From Ichthyophthirius multifiliis (lineage: Eukaryota > Ciliophora > Oligohymenophorea > Hymenostomatida): DNA of 33,393 nt. The notes under the pieces are model-generated. The model did no database searches. It was not told where the DNA came from and worked only from the letters and a program-made list of their open reading frames with translations. Each line of letters starts with the position of its first letter. Within the stretch, counting starts at the first letter, position 1. This document shows positions 23,926 through 33,393 of this stretch, piece by piece. The position numbers were made by a program, and so were the translations under genes. The DNA lies in assembly GCF_000220395.1 (NCBI RefSeq), contig NW_004086640.1:1-33393 (forward strand), given 5' to 3'.

Positions 23926-24787
23926 CAATATTTAATACAAAATATTTATTAATAAATAAAATATATTATTATCATTATTTAATATTTTTATTTATTTTTT
24001 AAAGCTAAAAAGAGAATAATGAAGTTAATCCATTAATCTTTACAAAAAGGTAAAGACAATTTTTAAGTAAATAAATGAATTAATGGATAATAGCATTTGA
24101 AAATTACTTAACTATTGTTGCGTAGTTATATTACAAGAAAAGCATGAATATAAAAGAAATGTTAATAATTCCAGGAGAAAATAAAGATTAATATATTGAA
24201 AATCAATAAAATAATTAAGAAAGAAAAAAAAGAGGAAGAAAATCAAATAATAAATAAAATATAAAAAATAATACATATAAAAATAGTAAAGAGGTTTTTA
24301 ATTTAATGTCAAATAAAGATAATAATTCTGATATAAATAAAACATAAAAACAAAATATAAAAAAAATTTAAAAATATGAAGATAAATAAAACATAAAATC
24401 TTAGTAAAACGATATTTAAATATATGTTTTGGACTAAATATTAAATCCAATAAAAACAGATTATGCATTTGGTAATTTTTTTAATATTAAATATTATAAT
24501 ATAATTTTATAATTACTTTTGTTATTTTTAGAATTATGGAACCCAAAATAAATAGCTACTTTTGAATGTGCTATTTGTAAATTTGGAAAATAATTCGGAT
24601 TTATATCAGCTTTAGTATAAATTATAAAATTGTTTATAAAAATTATATATATAAAATTTAGATAGGAAGTAAAACACATAGAGATGTTTATGAATTTTAT
24701 ATTTAATGGAAATTTACATCGCATTATAAAATATGGAAATATTATAGAAATATAAATAATTAAAATAGTTAATTAAATTTAATATGA
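23370..24787 (+). CDS. SANT/Myb-like domain nuclear protein
   Basis: ATG at 23370 (MIEKTDIQSVVEYNQDTLQK). The 3' exons are clear: 24005-24471, 24532-24614 and 24662-24787, with introns of 60 bp (24472-24531) and 47 bp (24615-24661). An intron at 23826-24004 holds a 56-bp (AT)n tract; the boundary between the first and second exons (about 23590-23750) is unresolved. The C-terminus is a SANT domain: ELWNPKQIATFECAICKFGK, then FGFISALIGSKTHRDVYEFY and WKFTSHYKIWK. The acidic-aromatic pattern and final Y-x-x-WK-x-S-x-Y match SANT modules of MTA/CoREST/MIER-type corepressors. Upstream lie QWIIAFENYLTIVAQLYYKK and a basic KKRGRKSN patch resembling an AT-hook with Lys in place of Pro. Probably a chromatin-complex subunit; no ELM2 motif is evident. 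Confidence 0.85.
23868..23923. repeat. (AT)28 microsatellite
   Basis: About 28 uninterrupted AT units inside the 179-bp intron of the SANT gene. One of the longest pure dinucleotide runs in the window. Confidence 0.9.
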
Positions 24788-24939
24788 AATAAAAATAATA
24801 TATATAAATTATATATTTATGAAAAAAAAAAAAAATCACATTTTTTTAAAAATTTAAATAAATATAAAAAAATACATATAATAGCATGCTTAAAAAAATT
24901 TTTTCTTTATTTATGTCAAAATAATAACTTAATTTAAAA

Positions 24940-25993
24940 TCATTTATTTTCCTAAAAATAATATATATATTTGTATATAATTATTTTTTACCACTAAGCT
25001 TTTTCTAACGTAAACTAATTACGATTATTATTATTATTATTATGATTATTATTTTTAATGAATCTTTTTAATATTATTATTTTATGGTATATTATATTTA
25101 TAATTATTGTTTTGATTATTATTATAATTATTATTATATTTATTGTTTTTATTATATTTATTATTATATTATTTTCCTTATTGTCTATTATTTTAATGAA
25201 TGCTATTTTAATCTTTTAATTATGCCTAGTTTTCTTATTATTAAACATTACCTTATTAATTCGAATTCTATTCTTTTTATTCAGTTTCTTATTGATTTTC
25301 TTATTTTTATTATTACTAGGTTATTTATTGTTTATCTTATTATTGATGTATTTCTTATTATTACATTTTTTGTTCTTGATAATTTTTTTCTATTTATTAT
25401 TAAATCATTTATTAGTCATCTTAATAGATTTTTTATTCTTCTTCAACTTAAATTTATTCATCTTATTTTTATATTTAGTAATCGATATTTTCTTAAAATT
25501 TAAATCCATCAGTTTTAATTATATTCTCGACTTATTCTTCGAGTTATTTAGTTTCTTCGTTTTATAAATATTTTGTAATCAAGCCTGTTGCTTTTTCTAT
25601 TTTATTAGATGTAATGTTATTAAAATATTCTTAATAACATAAAGCTAATTAATCATTACAATTAAATTAATAAGAATATTGTGAAGCGTAAAATAATTTG
25701 ACAATTTTCTCGACTGTCATTTCAAGTTGATTTTCCGCTTTCTTTTCTTCTTCTGTTTTTTCCTTTAAAGCTTCCAAATATGTCTTCATAATTACTTATT
25801 CGTATTCTTTTAGCTTTTGTACGAATTCAAATTTAGATTCTATTTTTTTTAGTTATCCTTCTTTAAGAGGCTTTCCTTATTCTTATTCTTTTTCTAATTC
25901 TTAAATTTCTTTTATTTTCTTGTTTTAATATCTAATTTTTTTCTCTATATATGATATGAAAAAATCTTTTTAAGGGATGGCTTATTTACTCAT
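24940..25993 (-). CDS. caprin-like RNA-granule protein with Gln/Asn-rich tail
   Basis: ATG at 25993-25991; exon 25993-24992 (334 codons), a 40-bp intron 24991-24952 (GTAAAA...TTTAG), then four codons ending TGA at 24942-24940, giving 337 residues. Residues 10-75 (FFISYIEKKIRYQNKKIKEI, GKPLKEGQLKKIESKFEF, LKEYEQVIMKTYLEAL) follow the homology region of Caprin-1, where LIDKKLRNLEKKKGKL is followed by GERLNQDQLDAVSKYQEV. A charged helix and a second helical part follow to about residue 170. The rest is Gln-rich, then Asn/Tyr/Lys-rich (NNKYNKNNKYNNNY), a classic prion-like tail. Caprins bind RNA and G3BP and build stress or translation granules. RGG boxes seen in animal caprins are absent. It converges on the SANT gene 152 bp away. 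Confidence 0.82.
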
Positions 25994-27232
25994 GTTTTAT
26001 TTATTTTTTTTATAATATTTTTTTTTAAATATCAAAAATGATTATTTTAATTTTATAGAGGGCAAATTTGTTTTTTTTTTTTTTTTAATAAAAATTAAAT
26101 TTATTTATATTACAAAAAAAATTTTTAGATACTATTTTATATATATTATTAAAATTTATATTTAAAATTAAAATATATGTTCAGTTTGTAAATAAAATAT
26201 TTAAATATATGTATATATATATATATATATATAATAATTAAATATATATATATATATATTATTCTTTATATATAAAAAATATACATAAATTTAAAAATTA
26301 AATTGTTAATATTTTTATAATATTCAATTTATTTAAAATTCTTATAATTTATTTTTATTAATTTTTTAAAATAAAATTATCTTGTTAATAATTTATAAAT
26401 ATAATTTTAATTAGTTTGCATCTTTCTTTTTTATTTTAATAATTTGCCTTTATATGTATATATATATTAAAAAATCAATGTAGATGATAAATTTTTATTT
26501 TTATTTAAAACAATCCAAAATCACTAAATATAATAAATTATTATTTAATTTATTATAATTATATATTTGTTTAAATTATTAAAAGCTAATTTAATATAAA
26601 TATTATTATATTTTTAATTTTATAAATATTATTATTTATGTTATATTTATGTAATTATTCTTTGTCATTTTTCTTATAATAAAAATATATTCATTGATTA
26701 GATTTTAAGCATAAATATATTATTAAAAATAAAAATTTTAATTGTCTTTTCAATATAATATTAAACTATTAATAAACAAAATTGTTTATATTATTCTAGA
26801 AAAATAGAAAATTAAATATATTAGATTATGTATCCTTATTCTTATAAATATATATATATTTAATGACAGATATCCATTTTAATAAAATATTTTTGAAAAA
26901 GATCAATTATATTTTTTTGCAATTATATTTATTTTTTGTATTACAAAATATAGAAAATATTATTTTTCATTTGAATTATATAGGGTTCTAAATAATTATA
27001 ATTATTTATTTTTTCGAATATTCTAAAATCTATAATATTTATATATTACAAGTTTTTTTTTTTCAAAAAAAATTTCTTTTAATTTAATATTTATTTGAAT
27101 AAAGAAAAAAAAATTTATATAAAGAATTAATTATATAGTACAAAAAAAAAAAAGGAAAAATATTTCTTCTTAAAAAAATAATAAAAATTAATAATATAAA
27201 TTATTTCAAATAAATAAAAATAAGTAAAAAAA
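25994..27232. other. divergent AT-rich intergenic region
   Basis: 1.2 kb between the divergent starts of the caprin-like and J-protein genes. Contains (AT)n at about 26206-26233 and 26245-26260. No gene, RNA or distinct promoter motif is recognised. Confidence 0.5.
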
Positions 27233-28128
27233 ATGAGCCAAAAAAAAGAGTGTTATTATAAAATTTTGGGTATTGAAAAAACTGCTACAGATGATTAAAT
27301 AAAGAAGGCTTACAGAAAGCTTGCATTAAAATGGCATCCTGACAAAAATCAAAACAACAAAGAAGAAGCCACAATTAAATTCAAATTGATTTCTGAAGCA
27401 TATGAAATATTATCAGATCCTGTAATAATTAAAAATAAAAATAAAAATAAAAAAAAAATATTTATAATTTTATTACTAGTAAAAAAAAGCTGCATACGAT
27501 AGATATGGATTCGATGGTATAGGATAAGGTTCCGCCTCTTAAAATTATTAGAATTTCGATTTTAGTCATGCTAATGATATTTTCAAACATTTCTTTTAAG
27601 ATTTTGGATTTGGGGATGATGATGATAATGATCCTTTCTTGTCATCATTTTTTGGCAGACATACAGGTAAAAGAGGGTCAAAAAGTGGAAGTAATAAAAA
27701 TAATGGAGGTGGTATATTTGGAAATTTTGGATTCGGAAATTTTGGAATGATGGATAATGATGATTTCTTCTCTAATGGATTTGGAGGAGGATCTGGATTT
27801 TAATAAATGTCTTTCAATAGTAATATGGGAGGTGGATTTGGAGGCACTTCTAAAAGTGTATCTACTTCGACTAAAATTGTGTAAATTTTATATATTTTTT
27901 TTTTTATATATTTAAAACTATTGTATAGAAATGGATAATAATAAACAGTAAAAAAAACTGTAATTAGTAATGCTGATGGAACTAAAAATGTAACAGAAGA
28001 AATTATAATGGGAAATTAAAAAAAAGTTAATTAATATATGATTGATGGATAAAGTATTTAAAATAATTTTTTTTATTAATTTTTTATTAAAAAATAAAAC
28101 AGATAAAACTCATTAAATTAAGAATTGA
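27233..28128 (+). CDS. DNAJB6-like HSP40 co-chaperone
   Basis: Exons 27233-27421, 27480-27880, 27929-28053 and 28103-28128 join to 247 codons (246 residues); introns are 58, 48 and 49 bp, all GTA...AG. The J domain fills residues 1-76: [23 protein letters not shown] at 35-37 and [10 protein letters not shown] Phe/Gly/Asp-rich region follows (residues about 95-180, with [10 protein letters not shown] and [14 protein letters not shown]). The end has [20 protein letters not shown], which parallels the STST...NG segment of DNAJB6/B2-type proteins. There is no zinc-finger CxxCxGxG, so it is type II/B. It delivers clients to HSP70 and, in this subclass, suppresses aggregation of poly-Gln proteins. 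Cytosolic or nuclear, no signal peptide. The tail is shorter than in animals. Confidence 0.93.
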
Positions 28129-28162
28129 AAAGGAATTTTATTTAAAATAAATATAGAAAAAT

Positions 28163-28202
<40 letters not shown>

Positions 28203-28451
28203 TATATATATATATATAAAATACATAAAATATAATAAAGAAATTTATATAAAAATTATTTTTATAATGAAAAAAAATTTTATAAAATATTTGTTTCTTT
28301 GTATTTTTTGTATAATTAATATAAGGTTAATACATTTTTTTTAAAAAAATAATATGTTAATAAAAGAATATCAATAATATTTATATATAAAATAAAAAAC
28401 ATATTTATTTTGTATATTTATTAATATATAAATATTTTATTATTTTTTTAT
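28129..28451. other. convergent 3' spacer with (AT)n
   Basis: 323 bp between the J-protein stop and the SKP1 stop. An (AT)n tract lies at about 28167-28217, broken once by a C at 28201. No coding signal. Confidence 0.5.
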
Positions 28452-29112
28452 TCAAGAAGTAGCTTCTTCAGCCCATTTGTTTTCTTCCCTAATTTAAGCT
28501 TCTTCTTCTGGTGTAAAGTCATTAGGAATATTAAATGTTTTTCTTATTTCTTCAGGTGTTTTATCTTTTTTTTATATTATTAAAAAAATTAAATATCATC
28601 TATTTTTTTTTTTGTAAAATATATTTTTTTACTTTTGATTAAAGTAGCTACTTTTGCACATGCCAAATCTAAAAGAGATTTTATATCAAGATAATTTGCA
28701 GCTAAAATAATCTCAAATAATTATTCGAGATTTTCCATATCAATAAATTTAGCATCATATGGATCTACGACTTCACTTAAATTATTTGTGGTTAAAGGCT
28801 TTTCGATTTCAGGAGGATTATCGTTTCTATGTTTATCACAATACTCCAATATTTTTCTTAAAATACTTTCTTTTACATTTGGGATAGGAATTGCTTCTTC
28901 AGTACCAGTATCTTTTTTTTTTATTATTTTAGCATTTTTTTTTTTTTTACCTTCAATCATATGCTTTATTACTTATGATTTTTTTGCGACTTCCTCATCA
29001 ACCTTTTATTTTGTTTTTTTCAAATTGAATTTTATTTAATTTATAATATTTTTACTTCTATAACAACATTATCTTATGAAACTAATTTTACTTTATTAGA
29101 AATTTAATCCAT
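28452..29112 (-). CDS. SKP1: SKP1, SCF ubiquitin-ligase adaptor
   Basis: Exons 29112-29056, 29002-28951, 28911-28633 and 28564-28452 join to 167 codons (166 residues), the normal SKP1 length. Order: N-terminal POZ strand KVKLVSQDNVVIEVDEEVAK, then the [20 protein letters not shown] helix pair, [20 protein letters not shown], the [15 protein letters not shown] segment, and the Skp1-signature end [12 protein letters not shown] and [17 protein letters not shown]. It bridges cullin-1 and F-box proteins in cytosol and nucleus. The introns (53, 39 and 68 bp) start GTAAAAA and end AAAG; the 39-bp one is almost all A. The first intron carries an in-frame TGA, so splicing is compulsory. The tail is EEATS in place of the usual WCEEK, a mild divergence. 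Confidence 0.97.
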
Positions 29113-30266
29113 TTTTTTATTTTATATTATTATTTTTTTAATACTATTTTTAAGAATTTTTGTTTTTATAATTATTTTTTTTCTTTTTTTTATAATAAAT
29201 CTATTATTTGTTTTTACCTAACTATAAATTTAATTTATAAATATTTAAATTATAATTTATTATATTTTTTTAACTTTTTAATTATTATTCTTTTTATATA
29301 TAAAAAAAAAATTATATTAATTATAATAGCATATTCTTTATTGAAATATTTTAAAAATATAATATGTATATATATATATATATTAATATATTAATAATTT
29401 ATTTAATATTTACTATTGTAATAATATATTAATTATTATTTTTTAAAATTATAAAATAAACATTTTTGATTAAAGTTAATAACTTTGTATTAGAAAAAAT
29501 AAAAAAAAAAAAAAATTCATATTATTTATTAACTTTTTTTATAATATTATATATTTATTGATATATTTAGTATTATATTATATTTAAATTATCTTATTAT
29601 TTTTAATATTATTTTAAATAATATATAATATTTTTAATAACATAATATTCAGAATTTTCATTATATTTAATAAAATTTAAATGATAAACAAAATTTTAAC
29701 TAATTTTTATATTTAAAAATATTTAGAAATTAGTTTATTTGTTTTAAAAAAATCTTATTAAATATTTATTTATAAACTAAATTATAATAATAAATAAAAT
29801 CATATATTTAATAAATAAATAATTTTTAAAATATATAATAAATCAATTTATTATTTAAAATTTTATTTCTAAAAGTATTTTAAAAAAATATTAGAATTTT
29901 TATTTTTAAATATATAATAAAATTAATAAAATATATAAAGATTAACATTGAAATTAAAATAATAAAATATAAGTTTATAAAAAATTTAAAATATAATATG
30001 TAATTATAAAAAAAAATTAAATAAAATATAATAATAAATATATATTTATTTATATAAATTATATATATATTTTTATATAAATATATATATTATTATTATA
30101 TTTTATTATATTATTTAAATAATTTGAAACAACAAAAATTTATTAATAAAATAAAAAATGAATTTGCCATAAGTATATAAAAAATAAATACATTAAAAAA
30201 AGATTAATTTAAATTTAAAACAAGATTTATAAAAAACAATAAGTTAATATACAAAATTTATTAACA
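29113..30266. other. divergent AT-rich intergenic region
   Basis: About 1.15 kb between the SKP1 start and the plus-strand coiled-coil gene. Short (AT)n at about 29365-29384. A small open frame begins with an ATG at 30159 (MNLPQVYKK) and closes just after the main ATG in another frame; it could be an upstream ORF of the next gene. Nothing else is seen. Confidence 0.45.
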
Positions 30267-30510
30267 ATGAATTAAGATGTTGAAATTCCTGATTCTGAAA
30301 AAATTAAATTTGTAAAAATTATAAATTAAAAAAAAAATAGTTAATTATATAATTAGAGAAATCCAAAAAATTTATAATCAAAAAATATGACTGAAATATT
30401 AAATGGAAAATATATAGAAAATTAGGCGCCTGTATAAAATAATATAACTTTAAAAAGACCACAAAGCAGACCTAATACAGCAATAAAAAAAACTATTAAA
30501 ATAGTAATAA

Positions 30511-30559
<49 letters not shown>

Positions 30560-33328
30560 AGTTATAATAATAATAAAATATAGGATAATAATAACAATAA
30601 AATTAATAATAATAAATAATTGAAACAGTTAGTGAAAATAATTTAAATTTCAATTACAATGATGATAAATATAAAAACCTATAATTAGAATTAAATAATA
30701 AAATGTAAAATTTAGGAAATTATAATCCTAGTGTAGATAAAATGATTAATTTATATGAAGCATAAGATTAGTAATATATATATATATATATATTTTATAA
30801 AATTTTTTTTGTTTAAACTTAGTGAATTAAAAGATAGAATAATGAATTAAGAAAGAGTTATTACATATTTAATAGAATAATTAAATAATTTAGAAAGAAA
30901 TTTACAAGGAGAATTAAGAAAATAGAAAATATCAGTAGATTTCGAGAAAGATTATCGATCTAAATTAGAATCAAATTTTAGGTTTGTTTAAGATTAAGTT
31001 ATTTTTTTTTTATATTATTTATTTATATTTAAAATAAAATTAAAATAAGTATAATTAATTAAATAATGATTTATAAAATAAAGTTGATTTATTAGATTAA
31101 AAAATATAAAGAGAAGATAAAAATAAAGGAGAATTAAGAGAAAAAGTTAATATTTTATTTATTTATTTTTTAATGCTTTTTTTTTAAATTAAAAAAAGTT
31201 AATTTTAACAGAATAAAATTAAAAAGAAATTTTATTTTTTATGAGAAATATGCAATAAACAGTATTAAATATAAATATAAATATACATTTATAAAACATT
31301 CAGGAAACTTCGGAAATAATGCAATTAAGAAGTATGATTTAAGAAAGAATAACTGAAGAATCTTCTATATTATAAAAAGAAAGAGAAAAAAGTAAAGCTT
31401 TATTTATGGAAGTGGTCAGATTAGGAGAAACATAAGAAAGATAATTAGAAATTTAAAGTAATTTGTAATCTTAATATGAAAACAGAATTGCTGTTTTAGA
31501 AGCTTAGTTAAATGCAGGTTAAAAGTCTGTTACATAATTAGCCCAGAAAGGAGATTTAGGATTAAATTTTATAAATGAATGGAATGAAAAATTAGATAAA
31601 AGAACTTAGTAATTGGAATAAAATATGATATAAATTAATAAAGAATTAGTAAGAGATAAAGATTAAATTTAATTATTAGAAGATTATAATTAAAAATTTA
31701 AACTGATGTAAAAGGTATTTTAAGAACACTATAAAATGATTATGATGTAATTAATATAAAAAAATAAACTAAACTAAATTAAATATATATATATATATAT
31801 TTATATATTTATATTTTTATATATATATTTATATATAAATATATTCATAGAGTAAATTAGAAATAAGAGTTATAGAAATAGTAAATAGAATAGTAATGGA
31901 ACATGAAGAACGAGTAAGACAAAATGAAGAACTGAAATAAAATATAGATATCCGTGACAAATTAAATTAGGAGAAAAACTAATACGAAAAAGAAGAAATG
32001 AGGGAAAGATATTAAGGATTAGATGCCCTTATTAGGATTGAATTTCAAAGAAAAGATGAAGCAATAAGATCTATATAATAAATTTTTGAAAATCAAGTAA
32101 AAGGAATTTAAAATGCTATTCGATTTGAAGAATAAAGCCGGATATAATAAGAAAATGAATTTAGAAATGAAATCTTAAAAATGTAAGAGATTTTTTAAAG
32201 AGAATATGATATTTTTAAAAATTAATAATCTAATATTACTGAAAAAATAACTGAAATGATGAAAATTGAAATTTAAACTAGATTAAATTCTGATGTGTAA
32301 AATATATATATAAAATAAAAAAAAAATTATATATATTTATTTTTATAAATATATAAATTAAAATTAATTTAGAGATCTAAAAAATTTAACAAGTGCTAAT
32401 AGCAAATGATATTGTTTAAGATTTAAATAATGTAAAAGATTCAATAGAAGTTTATAATAAAAAAATATAAGAATAGATTAAGGAAAATAGATTAGAAGGA
32501 GCAAGTCGAGCAGAATAGTTAAGTCGATATATAGATGAAGAAGTTAAAAAAGTAGTTGAAATATTTGCTAAAAAACATGAAAAAACTAAAACTATGTTCA
32601 CTAAATTAGCTGAATAGTTCAAAACCATTTAATTAATACAGATATTAATAGAAAAGAAGTCGAAAAAAAATTATTTAGTTGGAAAAACAGGCGAAGATGC
32701 TAGAACAGAGACTTATAAGCTTATTGGGGATACTTAAAAAGCTTTTGATGGTAGACTTTTAGATGAAAAAAGGAATCTTGAAATACATATTGATACTATA
32801 GCATCGGCTATGTAGAATAGAATGGGTTAGATTCAAGAAGAAGAAAAAAAAGACTTGGAATTTGTAAAAGAAGCGATTGATAATACACGTAGAAATGTGT
32901 AATAATAGGGTTAATAATATATAAAATTCCTTATCATAATTCTAAAAATTAAACGAGGAATACTAAAATTAAATAAATGACAAAATTGATAATATAAAGG
33001 AAAATATGGGAATTTTCGAAGAATCAAATAAAATCAAAATCAAAGAAATGGAAGATAAAATAAATTCAAGTTTAATTCAAATTAAAAATGATACTAAATA
33101 AATGGAAGAAGTTAATTAAAAATTTTAGGAAAAAATTCAAAATAAAGTAATAATTTTAGAAGAAGAATAAGGATAATTAAAAATAATAACAAAGAAAGAA
33201 ATCTAAAATATAAAAGATAATAATAATAATTTATAAAATGAACTTAATTAATTGATTTTTGATTTTAATAAAAATATTTAAGAAATATTATAATAAATAG
33301 ATTAGACTGTAGATACAATAGAAGTAAA

Positions 33329-33393
<65 letters not shown>
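30267..33393 (+). CDS. long coiled-coil protein, partial at right edge
   Basis: ATG at 30267 (MNQDVEIPDSEKIKFVK). Introns 30504-30561, 30771-30822, 30986-31049, 31146-31198, 31262-31303, 31715-31850 and 32295-32374 keep phase. The N-terminus is polar, with NITLKRPQSRPNTA, then poly-Gln coded by TAA. From about 30820 nearly all is charged coiled coil: DYELKDRIMNQERVITYLIE, MEHEERVRQNEELKQN and RYQGLDALIRIEFQRKDEAI. A later part is less regular and has KTGEDARTETYKLIGDTQKA and NLEIHIDTIASAMQNRMG, hinting at a conserved domain. The frame changes near 32897-32957, by an atypical intron or an extra base at a GGG. The last visible exon ends at 33323, and the following GTAAAT donor enters an (AT)n tract that meets the edge. 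More than 830 residues. Likely cytoskeletal or basal-body, family unrecognised. Confidence 0.82.
33331..33393. repeat. (AT)n tract at the window edge
   Basis: More than 30 AT units running to the last base, inside an intron that opens at 33324. The true length is not visible. Confidence 0.9.

Noticed and set aside
25084-25567. Two overlapping hydrophobic plus-strand ORFs rich in Leu, Ile, Phe and Tyr
   Set aside because: They are the antisense of the Gln/Asn-rich tail of the caprin-like gene; complements of AAT and TAA codons read as Ile, Leu, Tyr and Phe.
27568-27750. 60-residue plus-strand ORF
   Set aside because: Out-of-frame reading of the J-protein Gly/Phe region; the J-protein frame is far better supported.
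28788-29039. 83-residue hydrophobic plus-strand ORF
   Set aside because: Antisense of SKP1 exons 2-3 and the introns around them.
1-33393. Mitochondrial or bacterial origin suggested by AT content
   Set aside because: L26, SKP1, SANT and caprin-like genes with short spliceosomal introns are nuclear eukaryotic; the Gln reassignment of TAA/TAG with TGA stop fits ciliates and not bacteria or ciliate mitochondria.
1-33393. Transposon, retroelement or virus-like sequences, tRNA and rRNA genes
   Set aside because: No transposase, reverse transcriptase, integrase or capsid motifs, no long terminal repeats, and no GC-richer cloverleaf or rRNA islands were seen by reading both strands; a short divergent relic in the AT-rich gaps could be missed by eye.

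Overview
This window looks like macronuclear DNA from an oligohymenophorean ciliate with an extremely AT-rich genome. Ichthyophthirius multifiliis or a close relative is the best guess from base composition and gene style, but this is inference. In every recognisable gene (ribosomal protein L26, SKP1, a DNAJB6-type J protein, a MORN protein, a caprin-like protein) TAA and TAG fall inside conserved protein and must be read as glutamine, and only TGA ends reading frames. Genes carry many short GT...AG introns, mostly 39-80 bp and up to about 180 bp. A standard-code gene caller therefore sees almost nothing here, and the few hydrophobic ORFs it reports are mostly antisense shadows.

Layout: 2-277 (+) is the 3' end of an Asn-rich gene. 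626-1038 (+) is a Cys-rich surface-protein-like gene or remnant. 2225-14885 is a block of four minus-strand genes: a giant coiled-coil protein (2225-7480), a second coiled-coil protein (7956-10330), a long Gln/Asn-rich prion-like protein (10518-14065) and a 125-residue protein with an internal repeat (14508-14885). 16154-18470 (+) is a five-exon coiled-coil protein of 687 residues. 18688-20340 (-) is an intronless 550-residue protein with a poly-Gln N-terminus and C-terminal MORN repeats. 20632-21248 (+) is ribosomal protein L26. 23370-24787 (+) is a SANT-domain nuclear protein. 24940-25993 (-) is a caprin-like RNA-granule protein. 27233-28128 (+) is a DNAJB6-like chaperone. 28452-29112 (-) is SKP1. 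30267 to the right edge (+) is a long coiled-coil gene that runs off the window inside an (AT)n intron.

The coiled-coil and MORN genes would suit a ciliate cortex or basal-body cytoskeleton, but that is inferred from protein style alone. Caprin-like, MORN/poly-Gln and prion-like proteins share the window with a J protein of the class known to hold poly-Gln proteins soluble; this is a co-occurrence, not evidence of an operon. I see no rRNA, tRNA, CRISPR, transposon or virus-like element. Intergenic DNA is nearly pure A/T with (AT)n and (ATT)n microsatellites and one notable purine mirror repeat.
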